Source of the DNA: a virus
Length of the DNA stretch: 38,803 nucleotides
Reading direction: 5' to 3' (one strand)
IMG/VR virus record: IMGVR_UViG_3300025131_006363
Coordinates: 1 to 38,803 of that record
This document shows positions 1 through 7,946 of this stretch, piece by piece. Numbering within the stretch: position 1 is the first letter of the stretch; every line of letters starts with the position of its first letter. Under the pieces are notes generated by a model. The model saw only the letters and a program-made list of their open reading frames with translations. It did no database searches and was not told where the DNA came from. The position numbers and the translations under genes are program-made.

Positions 1-33
1 TAATGAGACTTCGACACAACCTATTATAGACGA

Positions 34-1056
34 ATGACTAGCTTAGAGAAACTGTATTGTGATCATAAGTCTTCTTATGGTAATCCTTTATGTGAGGGCT
101 GTAGTATTTTACAGCAAAACAAGCCCTGCCACTCCGTTTTTGATCATGAATCTATAGATAAAGGGGATGTTCTCTTCTTGTCTGAGTCTTATAGATTTAG
201 GTTCGGTAAAGTATTCCCTTTTACAGACCGAGAGAAAGAGACCATTAAGAGATACTTCCCTTATAAGTGCGTCTTCTCTACTGCGATCAAGTGCCCTTCC
301 GTAAAGGAAGTAGACATGTCTCCCGATAATATGAAAATATGTAGGCAGCACCTAGAGGTTACTATTGATGCCGTTAAACCTATACTAGTTTTCGTGTGTG
401 GGAACTTGGCAATGAAGATGCTCATTAAGAAGAGCGGCATTACCGATAAAAGAGGCAAGGCTTTCCCCTATGAAACCAGCGAGGGCCATACATGCACAGT
501 TATCCCCATTTTTCACCCGTATAGCGTAGCCAAGGAGCCTCGACATGAGTATTTGTTTGAGGCAGACCTTAAAAATGGGTACGAGAAATATGTGCTAGGC
601 AAGACTAGTGACGGTGATTTTACCTACAAAGTCTTAAGTAGTATTAAAGATGTAGAATCTCTAGTCGAGACCTTGCAGGTAGAAGGGGTTACTATGGCTG
701 TTGACATTGAGACTACGGGGCTTAACTTTCTCACGGATAAGATCCAAACCATAGCAATCTCTTCTGGTGATAGCAACTGGGTTATACCTTGTGACCATAA
801 GGACTCTCCCTTCAGAAAAGGGCAACCTCATTACGCTAAGATGTGGGTTGCTTTGCGTAAGATTTTGGAGAACCCTATGACGCGCAAGGTATTTCACAAC
901 GCTAAGTTTGATCTGAAATTCCTAGTGAATCATGGTATTTATACTAAGAATGTGTGGGATACTAAGATTATGCATCACCTTATAAATGAAAATGTCCCCA
1001 AGAGTTTGATGGACTTAGTGAAACTTTACTTCCCTGGAGAACTGGAGGACTTCTAA
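34..1056 (+). CDS. UDG-like domain fused to 3'-5' exonuclease (N-terminal third of a split family-A DNA polymerase)
   Basis: This 340-aa protein has two parts. Residues about 1-190 resemble the family-4 uracil-DNA glycosylase fold: C20-x2-C23 and C87-x15-C103 match the usual Fe-S ligand spacing, and an HP motif lies at 161-162. The GEAPG catalytic motif is not recognisable (SESYR at 50-54), so glycosylase activity is doubtful. Residues about 200-340 are a DnaQ-like proofreading domain with ExoI DIETTGL (D224, E226) and ExoII HNAKFD (N289, D293). ExoIII is missing and lies at the start of the next ORF. SPO1-type phage polymerases carry a similar UDG-like domain on a single chain. The stop codon overlaps the next start (TAATG). 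Splitting of the polymerase is read from the sequence; assembly of the subunits is inferred. Confidence 0.85.
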   Translation: MTSLEKLYCDHKSSYGNPLCEGCSILQQNKPCHSVFDHESIDKGDVLFLSESYRFRFGKVFPFTDREKETIKRYFPYKCVFSTAIKCPSVKEVDMSPDNMKICRQHLEVTIDAVKPILVFVCGNLAMKMLIKKSGITDKRGKAFPYETSEGHTCTVIPIFHPYSVAKEPRHEYLFEADLKNGYEKYVLGKTSDGDFTYKVLSSIKDVESLVETLQVEGVTMAVDIETTGLNFLTDKIQTIAISSGDSNWVIPCDHKDSPFRKGQPHYAKMWVALRKILENPMTRKVFHNAKFDLKFLVNHGIYTKNVWDTKIMHHLINENVPKSLMDLVKLYFPGELEDF

Positions 1057-1538
1057 TGCTTACGGTTAATAATCCTAACTCATTTGATTGGGAGAACATA
1101 AACTATGAGGACTGTTGTGAGGGTAATGCTAAGGACTCTTACTTTACTTTAAAATTGTTCCATCTTTTTGAAGAGAAGCTTAAAGAGTTGAAGATGCATT
1201 ATATGTATGAGAATCTGTTGTCTCCTGCCGCTCCCGTCTTTACGGAAATGGAGTATGAGGGGCTCCATATCGGTTCAGATAAGCTAGAGGAGTTAGGCAG
1301 AGTTCTTAAGGGGGTTAATGTGAACAAAGAGGACTCCCTTTATACCTTTGAGGGTGTAAAAAATACTGACAATTTATCCTCAAACAACGATCTGATTGAC
1401 ATATTATACACCAGGGAGGATAGCTTTGGCTTGTATCCCCCTGACAAAACTGCGAAGGGCTCCCCCTCCGTCTCAGCACCCACACTTAAAATTCTTCTAG
1501 AGCAAATTGAATCCGAACTGAGTAAAAGAAATGGGTAA
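1056..1538 (+). CDS. DNA polymerase I middle segment (ExoIII motif and thumb region)
   Basis: This 160-aa protein continues the family-A polymerase. Residues 22-32 (EGNAKDSYFTL) align with the ExoIII motif and supply its Asp (D27), but the usual Tyr four residues earlier appears to be Gly (G23). The rest is helical and fits the region before the thumb, ending near residue 160. Its ATG overlaps the previous stop codon and has a strong Shine-Dalgarno (GGAGGA about 7 bases upstream), so it looks like a genuine translation start. It overlaps the next ORF by eight bases (ATGGGTAA). A functional exonuclease active site would need this chain to pack against the upstream protein, which is inference. 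Confidence 0.75.
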   Translation: MLTVNNPNSFDWENINYEDCCEGNAKDSYFTLKLFHLFEEKLKELKMHYMYENLLSPAAPVFTEMEYEGLHIGSDKLEELGRVLKGVNVNKEDSLYTFEGVKNTDNLSSNNDLIDILYTREDSFGLYPPDKTAKGSPSVSAPTLKILLEQIESELSKRNG

Positions 1539-2616
1539 AAAGTGGAATCACAGGGATGAGGGGAAGAGGATTAGCAAGTCTGTAATCGAGGCTAAGTCTA
1601 CTAAAGAACTACACGCTGCTAGGGATTTCCTAAGTTCTTTCTTAGAGCTACGCAAGTCTCAGAAGCTAGAGAAAACTTACATCAAAGGAACCCAGAACGC
1701 TTTGGAGTACAATGGCTCTGATAAAGTGTATGTAGATTACAGACTAGACGGGACAGCTACTGGTCGCTTAAGTTGCGCTGCATATAATGCGGCTAAACCT
1801 ATGGGCGTGTCTTTCCACACCTTACCAAGAGAGACCTCCACCAACATCAGAAGTATCTTCGTAGCTCCTCCAGGAAATTCTTTCGTCACGGTCGATTACG
1901 CAGCCATGGAGCTTAGAGTTTTAGCCCATGTAGCCAAGGAGGGGAATATGCAAAACGCTTTTAACTCTGGGCAAGATCTCCACACCTATACTGCGAAGCT
2001 CCTATTTAACAAGGAGAAGATTACCAAAGAGGAACGACAAATCGCCAAGACCGTTTCGTTCTTAATTGTGTATGGGGGAGGACCCTTTAATCTCGCTGAA
2101 ACCATGCGGATCCCTATGAAAAGGGCTGAACATATTATTGATAGCTACAAAGATGTGTACCCAGGAGTCTTTGTGTACATGGAATTTGTTAATAACTTTA
2201 TAAAGGATAATGGATATGCGTATACTATTTTTGGGAGGCGTAGGAACCTGCCTGATGTGGGGTCTTCTGATTTTTCTGTCATCAACCGTGCGTTCAGGCA
2301 AGGACTCAATTTTACCATTCAAAGTACCGCATCTGATATCCTGTTGTGTGGTTTATTGGGTATCTCTCGTCGTTTTCTTAATGATAACCTCTCTGCTCGA
2401 ATAGTCTCAACTGTACACGATAGTATTGAGATAGTTTGTCCTCATGAGGAGGAGTCTATAGTATGCGAAATTGTATACGATGAGTTAGTTAATTATCCTT
2501 ATATCAAGAAGCACTTTAATATACACTTTGATGTACCTTTTAGTATTGATTTAGAGATAGGGGGATCATTTGGTGAAGGAGCCCCTGTTGAATTTAAAGA
2601 GGGAAAGATTGTATGA
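1531..2616 (+). CDS. DNA polymerase I, palm and fingers (catalytic polymerase domain)
   Basis: This 361-aa protein has the family-A polymerase core. Visible elements are the thumb-end helix (FLELRKSQKLEKTYIKG, 37-53), T77-GRL, motif A with VDYAAMELR (D122, E127), motif B with R169-x3-K173-x3-F177-x3-YG, and motif C with HDS at 296-298. The two metal-binding Asp residues (D122, D297) are present. The Glu normally following the motif C Asp is Ser here. It replicates phage DNA by adding dNTPs to a primer. The start overlaps the preceding ORF by eight bases and has only a weak ribosome-binding site, so translational coupling or frameshifting is possible. Family assignment is secure. Confidence 0.93.
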   Translation: MGKKWNHRDEGKRISKSVIEAKSTKELHAARDFLSSFLELRKSQKLEKTYIKGTQNALEYNGSDKVYVDYRLDGTATGRLSCAAYNAAKPMGVSFHTLPRETSTNIRSIFVAPPGNSFVTVDYAAMELRVLAHVAKEGNMQNAFNSGQDLHTYTAKLLFNKEKITKEERQIAKTVSFLIVYGGGPFNLAETMRIPMKRAEHIIDSYKDVYPGVFVYMEFVNNFIKDNGYAYTIFGRRRNLPDVGSSDFSVINRAFRQGLNFTIQSTASDILLCGLLGISRRFLNDNLSARIVSTVHDSIEIVCPHEEESIVCEIVYDELVNYPYIKKHFNIHFDVPFSIDLEIGGSFGEGAPVEFKEGKIV

Positions 2617-3584
2617 AAACTTTATTATTAACAGATCTTCATTTTAATACTAAGCCGTTGGGGATTTTAAAGGCTCAAACTCGATGCGTATTGAGTATCA
2701 TAATAGAGGAGGAACCTGAAGAGGTGATTATCTTGGGAGACCTAATGATGCATAGGAAGCCTACTCCTACGGTACTCCTTGCTCTAAAAGAGGTTGTTGA
2801 TTTTCTTTACGAAAAAAGAATACCTCTAATTATTTTACGAGGAAATCATGATAGTGAGACCAAAGCTGACGATGGTGTTACAGCCTTAAGCCTCTTTAGT
2901 TATCACGCTAAGGTGGTTACTCAAACATGGTTTGATTACAAAACAAAGAGGGCATTTATCCCTCATTATGAAAATGAAGAAACAATTAAAAGACACTTGG
3001 AATCTATCACTCCAGGCTATACGGTATTCGGCCACTTTGGTTACAGTGGTTGCCTTAATTCCGTGGGGGACGCTGATTTTCATATCATGCTTGGTAATTT
3101 TACTACATGTACTTATTTGGGACACATTCATAAGTATTCTCAAAAAGATAATGTTACTATCCTCGGAACCCCTTATACTACCAACTTCGGAGAGTGTGGA
3201 AAAGAAAACCTCTACGGACTCCTATACTCAGATGGATCTGTAGAGTTTAAACCAGTAAAAAGTGGGCCAAGGCATCTTGTTGTAGATCACAGCCAGATTG
3301 CAGACAAGTTAGAATATATTAACGATCCCAACTGGTTTACTCTACTCCGAATACTTATTGATAGTGATGCTTCCCCCATACCTTATGATGAATTGGAAGT
3401 AGGCTTCTTGGATATAAAATGGAAGCCCTCCTTTGATGAAGATCATTTAAGTTCTTATCAACCGAAACGGGATTTGTTTTCTATAAATGAAATGATTGTT
3501 GAAGATTATATTGATGCTGCTCAGACAAACCTGAAGCGTGAGGATATTATGGAAGGGTACAGCCTACTAAAGCATGAAGATTAA
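2613..3584 (+). CDS. SbcD/Mre11-like nuclease (T4 gp47-type)
   Basis: A 323-aa calcineurin-like phosphoesterase. The metal-binding motifs occur in order: DLH (8-10), GDLMMHR (42-48), GNHD (77-80), GHF (140-142) and GHIH (170-173). The family is the nuclease subunit of the SbcCD/Mre11-Rad50 complex, which processes DNA ends for recombination-dependent replication. The ATG overlaps the polymerase stop (ATGA), and the gene overlaps its partner by 11 bases, as expected for subunits made together. The region after about residue 210 would hold the capping and partner-binding parts. All catalytic motifs look intact. Confidence 0.93.
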   Translation: MKTLLLTDLHFNTKPLGILKAQTRCVLSIIIEEEPEEVIILGDLMMHRKPTPTVLLALKEVVDFLYEKRIPLIILRGNHDSETKADDGVTALSLFSYHAKVVTQTWFDYKTKRAFIPHYENEETIKRHLESITPGYTVFGHFGYSGCLNSVGDADFHIMLGNFTTCTYLGHIHKYSQKDNVTILGTPYTTNFGECGKENLYGLLYSDGSVEFKPVKSGPRHLVVDHSQIADKLEYINDPNWFTLLRILIDSDASPIPYDELEVGFLDIKWKPSFDEDHLSSYQPKRDLFSINEMIVEDYIDAAQTNLKREDIMEGYSLLKHED

Positions 3585-5145
3585 GCAGTTACGCATTGAG
3601 AATTTTTATTCTTTTCGGGATGCCACTATAGATTTCTCTTCCTATGAAGGTATTACGGTAATCAAAGGAAAGAATAAGGACACGGGGGGATCTAACGGTG
3701 CTGGAAAGAGCGTTCTTGTAGAGGCTGTCTTCTTTGCTTTAACAGGTAAAACTATACGCAAGTCTACTGAGGACACCCTAGTAAATAATAAAGCTAAACG
3801 CAAATGCATGGTGGAGATAGAGTTAAATAATGATATCCGCATTAGGAGGTACAAAAAGCCAACTAAGTTAGAGTTCTTTATAGGCAAAGAAGATCTCACA
3901 CAAGAGAGTGTGACCGCTACGCAAGAGCTTATTAATGAGACCCTAAATATTAACCACAAAGTTTTACTAGCTTCCATGTTCTTTGGGCAAGCATCTACTG
4001 TAAGTTTTTTAGATTGCTCTGCTGACGATAAGCGTGTAATCATTAGAAATTTTCTGAATCTGGATGAGATGTTTAAGATGCGCGACCGAATAAAGTCTCA
4101 CAAGTCTCAGTTTTATCAGGAGATGAAGAAGCAAGATGCTATTATACTAGAGCATCAAAGCACTATTTCTGATATAAATAACAAGGTAGCTCTTATAAAT
4201 AAAGCTAAAGAGCAACATAAAGATTACCCTTTAGATCTTAATCTTCAGGATATCATTAGAGAGGAACGCTCTCGCTCTGAGATACGGTATGAGATTTCTC
4301 AACAAAACAGGAGCGTGGATTCGATGTTAGAAAGAGTGTCCCTTCTTAAAGAAGAACTAAATATACCCTTAGAGGACAGAAGGTGTCCCGACTGTGAGCA
4401 GGTTTTAACTAACAGAACGGATACTAAGATAGAAAAAGAGATTGATGCAGTAAGCTTAGTTATTTCTGAGACTAGAAATTCTGTTAAGGATCAAGAAGCT
4501 TCCATACCTGAGGTAAAAATTAGCTCTTCGGAGTACTCATCGTTCTTAGAGTACCGAGATCTCTGTAGGGATTCTTCTAATTATTTGTCCCTTAAGGATA
4601 CTCTTAAAGAAAAAATCAATAAAGCAGAGGGTGTAAAAGTTGAGAATAAAACCTCCTACGAAGTTATGCGATTTTGGGAGAAAGCTTTCTCTGAACATGG
4701 GATAGTTAAATATATTATACGAAATATACTTGATTATTTTAATAAAAGGAGCAATTATTACCTTTCCTATCTATCTGAAAACAAATATTTTGTGGAGTTT
4801 GATGAGGAACTGTCTGAAAAAATAGAGACTAATGGCTCTATCATCCCCTACATATCTTTATCAGGCGGGGAGAAACGGAAGATTAATCTTGCTGTATTAT
4901 TAGCACTAAAAGACCTCCTTCTCTTCACTGATAAGCACCAGTGCAACCTACTCTTCTTTGATGAAGTTGCTGAGAATCTGGATGAGGAAGGGGTACAAGG
5001 ACTTTATAACTTATTACAAGAAATTAAGAAGGACAAAACTGTTTTTGTTATTACACATAATAAATATCTTAAAACCCTTTTGGATTCTTCCCCTCGTCTC
5101 TCTATAATCAAAGAGCTAGGGACCTCAAACATACTGGAGAAATAG
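3574..5145 (+). CDS. SbcC/Rad50-like ATPase (T4 gp46-type)
   Basis: A 523-aa SMC-like ATPase. Walker A is GGSNGAGKS at 38-46. A zinc-hook CPDC sits at 271-274 between short coiled coils. The ABC signature is SLSGGEKRK (428-436), Walker B is LLFFDE (459-464), and the H-loop is TH (494-495). The length is close to T4 gp46 and much shorter than bacterial SbcC, so the coiled-coil arms are short. It partners the upstream nuclease in ATP-dependent end processing. The start overlaps the nuclease gene by 11 bases. All ATPase motifs are intact. Confidence 0.93.
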   Translation: MKIKQLRIENFYSFRDATIDFSSYEGITVIKGKNKDTGGSNGAGKSVLVEAVFFALTGKTIRKSTEDTLVNNKAKRKCMVEIELNNDIRIRRYKKPTKLEFFIGKEDLTQESVTATQELINETLNINHKVLLASMFFGQASTVSFLDCSADDKRVIIRNFLNLDEMFKMRDRIKSHKSQFYQEMKKQDAIILEHQSTISDINNKVALINKAKEQHKDYPLDLNLQDIIREERSRSEIRYEISQQNRSVDSMLERVSLLKEELNIPLEDRRCPDCEQVLTNRTDTKIEKEIDAVSLVISETRNSVKDQEASIPEVKISSSEYSSFLEYRDLCRDSSNYLSLKDTLKEKINKAEGVKVENKTSYEVMRFWEKAFSEHGIVKYIIRNILDYFNKRSNYYLSYLSENKYFVEFDEELSEKIETNGSIIPYISLSGGEKRKINLAVLLALKDLLLFTDKHQCNLLFFDEVAENLDEEGVQGLYNLLQEIKKDKTVFVITHNKYLKTLLDSSPRLSIIKELGTSNILEK

Positions 5146-5147
5146 AC

Positions 5148-7052
5148 ATGGCATTGGCGCAATTAAATAAACTAGGACAGGAAATTTTTGAAGAACGGTA
5201 TGCGTATCCTGGCGAAACCAAATGGAGTGATAGAGCCAAAGTGATTGCTCACATCGTCGCTTCAGCAGAGAAGGATGAGGACAAAGAAAAAATTGAAAAA
5301 GCAATCTATGATGCGGTCGGTTCTGGGGACCTTATTCCAGGGGGTAGAATTATCTTTGGTGCTGGTCGCAACCGTGGGAATCATAATTTGCTTAACTGCT
5401 ATGTTATTATTCCAGAGGATAGTGTTGATTCCATTGGAAAAACTGTCATGGATATGTACAAGATCTCCTGTGCAGGTGGAGGAGTAGGGTTTAATGTTTC
5501 AAAGATTCGACCTAAGGGAGATGACATTGGAAGCGTAACTAATTCAGCCCCTGGATCAGTTTCGGTTCTTAAAATGATTAATGAGGTAGGTGAACATGTA
5601 CGAGCGGGAAAGAATAGGAGGACTGCTCTTATGGGTATCCTTAATGTTACTCATCCAGACTTGCTTGATTTCCTCCATGTTAAACTTGACAAAGGAGAAC
5701 TCAACAATTTCAATATCTCCGTAGCTATTACTGAAAGGTTCTTAGAAGCAATTGAGTTAGATGAGGATTGGTATTTTACTTTTAACAACAAAGAGTATCA
5801 TGCGTTTGATGTAGCTGTAACTAACGGTAAGCAGGGGCTTAAGGAACACATTCAAGTTATCGGACTGGATGAAGAGGATGTACTGCAAAGAGCTAATAAT
5901 TTTTATAAGGTTCATTGGGAAGATGAATTCGAGATCATTTGCCAACGAGATATTAAGGCTCGTAAATTATGGGAAGTTATCTGGAAGAACTCTGTTGAAA
6001 CAGGAGACCCAGGGATCTACAACATAGACCTAGCAAATAAATATACAAATGTTTCGTACTTTGAAAAACTTGATTCAACTAATCCCTGTGGGGAAATCTC
6101 TTTGCCATCTTATGGGAATTGTTGCTTGGGGAATATTAATCTTAGCAACATGGTATTGGATGATGGAAGTGATGTAGACTGGAAGAGGTTAGCCCGTACC
6201 GTTAGGACAGGGGTTAGGTTTCTAGATAATGTATTGACAGTTAATACTTTCCCTACGGATGAGTGCAAAAAGGTTGCCCAAAAGTCTAGGCGAATTGGGT
6301 TGGGGGTTACTGGTCTACATTATATGTTTATTAAATTAGGCATTCGCTATGGTGATGAAAAATGTTTGGAGTTTCTTGAGAGGCTCTTCAGCACTATCCG
6401 TGACGAGGCATATAAAATGTCTATCTACTTGGCTAGGGATAAGACTCCTTTTGCCGAGTTCGATTATAAGAAATACTTAAATGAAGATTACGCAAAAACG
6501 CTCCCTGCTAGGATCAGAATGCTTATCAAGAGGCACGGTATTAGAAATGCTGTCATGCTTACTATACCTCCTTGTGGTACTATTAGTATGCTGCATGGGG
6601 TTTCTAGCGGTCTGGAGCCCATCTTCTCAGCTATGTATAATAGAAGATACCGACACGCTAACACATGGAAGGAGCAGTTGGTAGTGGACCCCTTGTTTCA
6701 AGAGTATTACGATTTAGGCTTACCCTTAGATAATTTTGTGGGAGCTTATGATGTAACCCCTGAAGACCACATAAAAGTTCAAGCTACTGTGCAAAAGTTT
6801 ATTGATTCGTGTATCTCTAAGACGATTAACCTCCCTGCGGACTCTTCAACCGAGGAGTTCTCACAAGCGGCTTTGGACTACGCACCTTACCTGAAGGGCT
6901 TAACAGTATACAGGGCTGGCTCAAAGGGGAACGAGCCTTTAGAGGCAATACCCTTAACTGAGGAAAACATTACTAAATATATGATGGGACCTGACAACCC
7001 ACAGGCAACTGCAACTGGTGATAGTTGTTCAATGGTTGAAGGTCAGTGTTAA
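5148..7052 (+). CDS. nrdJ: Class II (adenosylcobalamin-dependent) ribonucleoside reductase
   Basis: A 634-aa reductase that converts ribonucleotides to deoxyribonucleotides for phage DNA synthesis. The finger-loop motif NPCGEI gives N312, C314 and E316, the radical-site residues. C84 and C325 match the class II substrate-reducing cysteine pair, with C325 eleven residues after the radical Cys. C627 and C634 near the C-terminus probably relay electrons from thioredoxin. There is no adjacent small-subunit (NrdB) or NrdG-type activase gene, which fits a B12-dependent enzyme. A good Shine-Dalgarno (GGAG) precedes the ATG. Class II rather than class I is inferred from overall motif layout and the absence of a radical subunit. 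Confidence 0.9.
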   Translation: MALAQLNKLGQEIFEERYAYPGETKWSDRAKVIAHIVASAEKDEDKEKIEKAIYDAVGSGDLIPGGRIIFGAGRNRGNHNLLNCYVIIPEDSVDSIGKTVMDMYKISCAGGGVGFNVSKIRPKGDDIGSVTNSAPGSVSVLKMINEVGEHVRAGKNRRTALMGILNVTHPDLLDFLHVKLDKGELNNFNISVAITERFLEAIELDEDWYFTFNNKEYHAFDVAVTNGKQGLKEHIQVIGLDEEDVLQRANNFYKVHWEDEFEIICQRDIKARKLWEVIWKNSVETGDPGIYNIDLANKYTNVSYFEKLDSTNPCGEISLPSYGNCCLGNINLSNMVLDDGSDVDWKRLARTVRTGVRFLDNVLTVNTFPTDECKKVAQKSRRIGLGVTGLHYMFIKLGIRYGDEKCLEFLERLFSTIRDEAYKMSIYLARDKTPFAEFDYKKYLNEDYAKTLPARIRMLIKRHGIRNAVMLTIPPCGTISMLHGVSSGLEPIFSAMYNRRYRHANTWKEQLVVDPLFQEYYDLGLPLDNFVGAYDVTPEDHIKVQATVQKFIDSCISKTINLPADSSTEEFSQAALDYAPYLKGLTVYRAGSKGNEPLEAIPLTEENITKYMMGPDNPQATATGDSCSMVEGQC

Positions 7053-7070
7053 CTAGAATGGAGATTATAT

Positions 7071-7220
7071 ATGTTTAAAAAAATGAATTTTGTTTCGTCT
7101 ATCCTATTTAAGGATAGGTTTAATGTCCCCTTTATGGGGCATCGGATGAGCCTAGCTGAGATTTTGTTTAGCTTAGGTCTTTTAGGTGGTGTAGCTTACA
7201 TCCTAGCACCTCTGCTGTAG
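7071..7220 (+). CDS. Small single-pass membrane protein, 49 aa
   Basis: This short ORF reads MFKKMNFVSSILFKDR at its start and ends with a hydrophobic stretch (about residues 28-48, rich in L, G, I and A) that could be one transmembrane helix. A GGAG ribosome-binding site lies about 8 bases upstream of the ATG, and the ORF fills the gap between the reductase and the next small gene. The basic N-terminus suggests an N-in orientation. I recognise no family; small membrane proteins of this kind are common in phages. Confidence 0.6.
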   Translation: MFKKMNFVSSILFKDRFNVPFMGHRMSLAEILFSLGLLGGVAYILAPLL

Positions 7221-7283
7221 ATGCCCGTGGGGAAGCAGTTTATAGAGTGGGAGGGGATAAAGCTAATTATTGAGGAGAAATCT

Positions 7284-7445
7284 ATGAAATCAAAGAAGAA
7301 CCAATTCAACACCCCTCCTCTTGTAAAAAGAAAACCTTTTAAAAGAAGGGACGATCAAGTAACAAGGGAAACTATTGCGCTTGCTATCCTCTACGCTACT
7401 CTAGGCTTCGTAGGTATCTACGCATTAATAAACTGGTTGGGTTAA
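7284..7445 (+). CDS. Small membrane protein with basic N-terminus, 53 aa
   Basis: The protein begins MKSKKNQFNTPPLVKRK, is strongly basic over the first 28 residues and ends in one predicted transmembrane helix (about residues 30-51). I chose the ATG at 7284 because GAGGAG precedes it by about 7 bases. An in-frame ATG at 7221, right after the previous stop, would add 21 residues but has no visible ribosome-binding site. Its stop meets the next ATG. Function is unknown; the layout fits a cytoplasmic basic tail anchored in the inner membrane. Confidence 0.65.
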   Translation: MKSKKNQFNTPPLVKRKPFKRRDDQVTRETIALAILYATLGFVGIYALINWLG

Positions 7446-7934
7446 ATGGCTAAGTACGATTATATATGCAGGGAATGTGATATGGTATGGGAGGAGGACT
7501 TTCCTTTCGCTAAGGCAGAGAATACTATTCCGTGTCCAAACTGTGATGCATCATCTCCTAGGTATTACGGAGATCAAATCCCTACCATTCACTTTGATAG
7601 GAATGATACTGATTTCCATTCTGTAAAGGCTAGTAGGAGGAAAGCCCCCGTTCAGGACTTTAAGGAGTGGCAGAACACTGAGGCTAGAAAATCCGAAGAC
7701 AGGCAGAACGAAGGATGGAGACATTACTCAGAAATGAAGATTAACCATGAGCATTGGGCCAAAAAAGGTGTAGCTCGATACATGGGAGACAAAGAAAACT
7801 CAGAAAAGAACGAAAGTGCTAGAAAAATCATGCGCGATCACTATGATAACTCGAACCTCAAGGCTTCGGACCTTATACTAAACAAACCTAACATTACCCA
7901 GGGAACGACCAATGTGGATCGTTCTCAGGGATAA
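7446..7934 (+). CDS. Zinc-ribbon protein (FmdB-like N-terminus)
   Basis: A 162-aa protein whose first 40 residues form a zinc ribbon with C8-x2-C11 and C30-x2-C33, in the style of FmdB regulatory proteins (YDYICRECDMVWEE). The rest is polar, charged and probably helical, with no motif I recognise. The ATG directly follows the previous stop. FmdB-like ribbons are found in many phages, usually without known function; binding to nucleic acid or to replication proteins is possible. Position just before the helicase suggests a link to replication, but this is inference. Confidence 0.7.
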   Translation: MAKYDYICRECDMVWEEDFPFAKAENTIPCPNCDASSPRYYGDQIPTIHFDRNDTDFHSVKASRRKAPVQDFKEWQNTEARKSEDRQNEGWRHYSEMKINHEHWAKKGVARYMGDKENSEKNESARKIMRDHYDNSNLKASDLILNKPNITQGTTNVDRSQG

Positions 7935-7946
7935 CAAAAAACAACG

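Noticed and set aside
1-33. The first 33 bases as a gene end.
   Set aside because: They contain stop codons that could close an upstream gene, but too little sequence is present to support a feature.
2062-2322. An 86-aa minus-strand frame opposite the polymerase.
   Set aside because: It is antisense to motif B to palm coding DNA and has no supporting signal.
34-2616. A frameshift or sequencing error as explanation of the split polymerase.
   Set aside because: The first junction has TAATG plus GGAGGA, as a true start would. The second junction is less certain, so an error there is not fully excluded.
3642-4043. A 133-aa open frame on the minus strand.
   Set aside because: It lies opposite the SbcC-like gene, has no ribosome site or recognisable domain, and looks like an antisense shadow.
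7221-7283. Upstream start for the second small membrane protein.
   Set aside because: No ribosome site; GAGGAG before ATG 7284 is strong.
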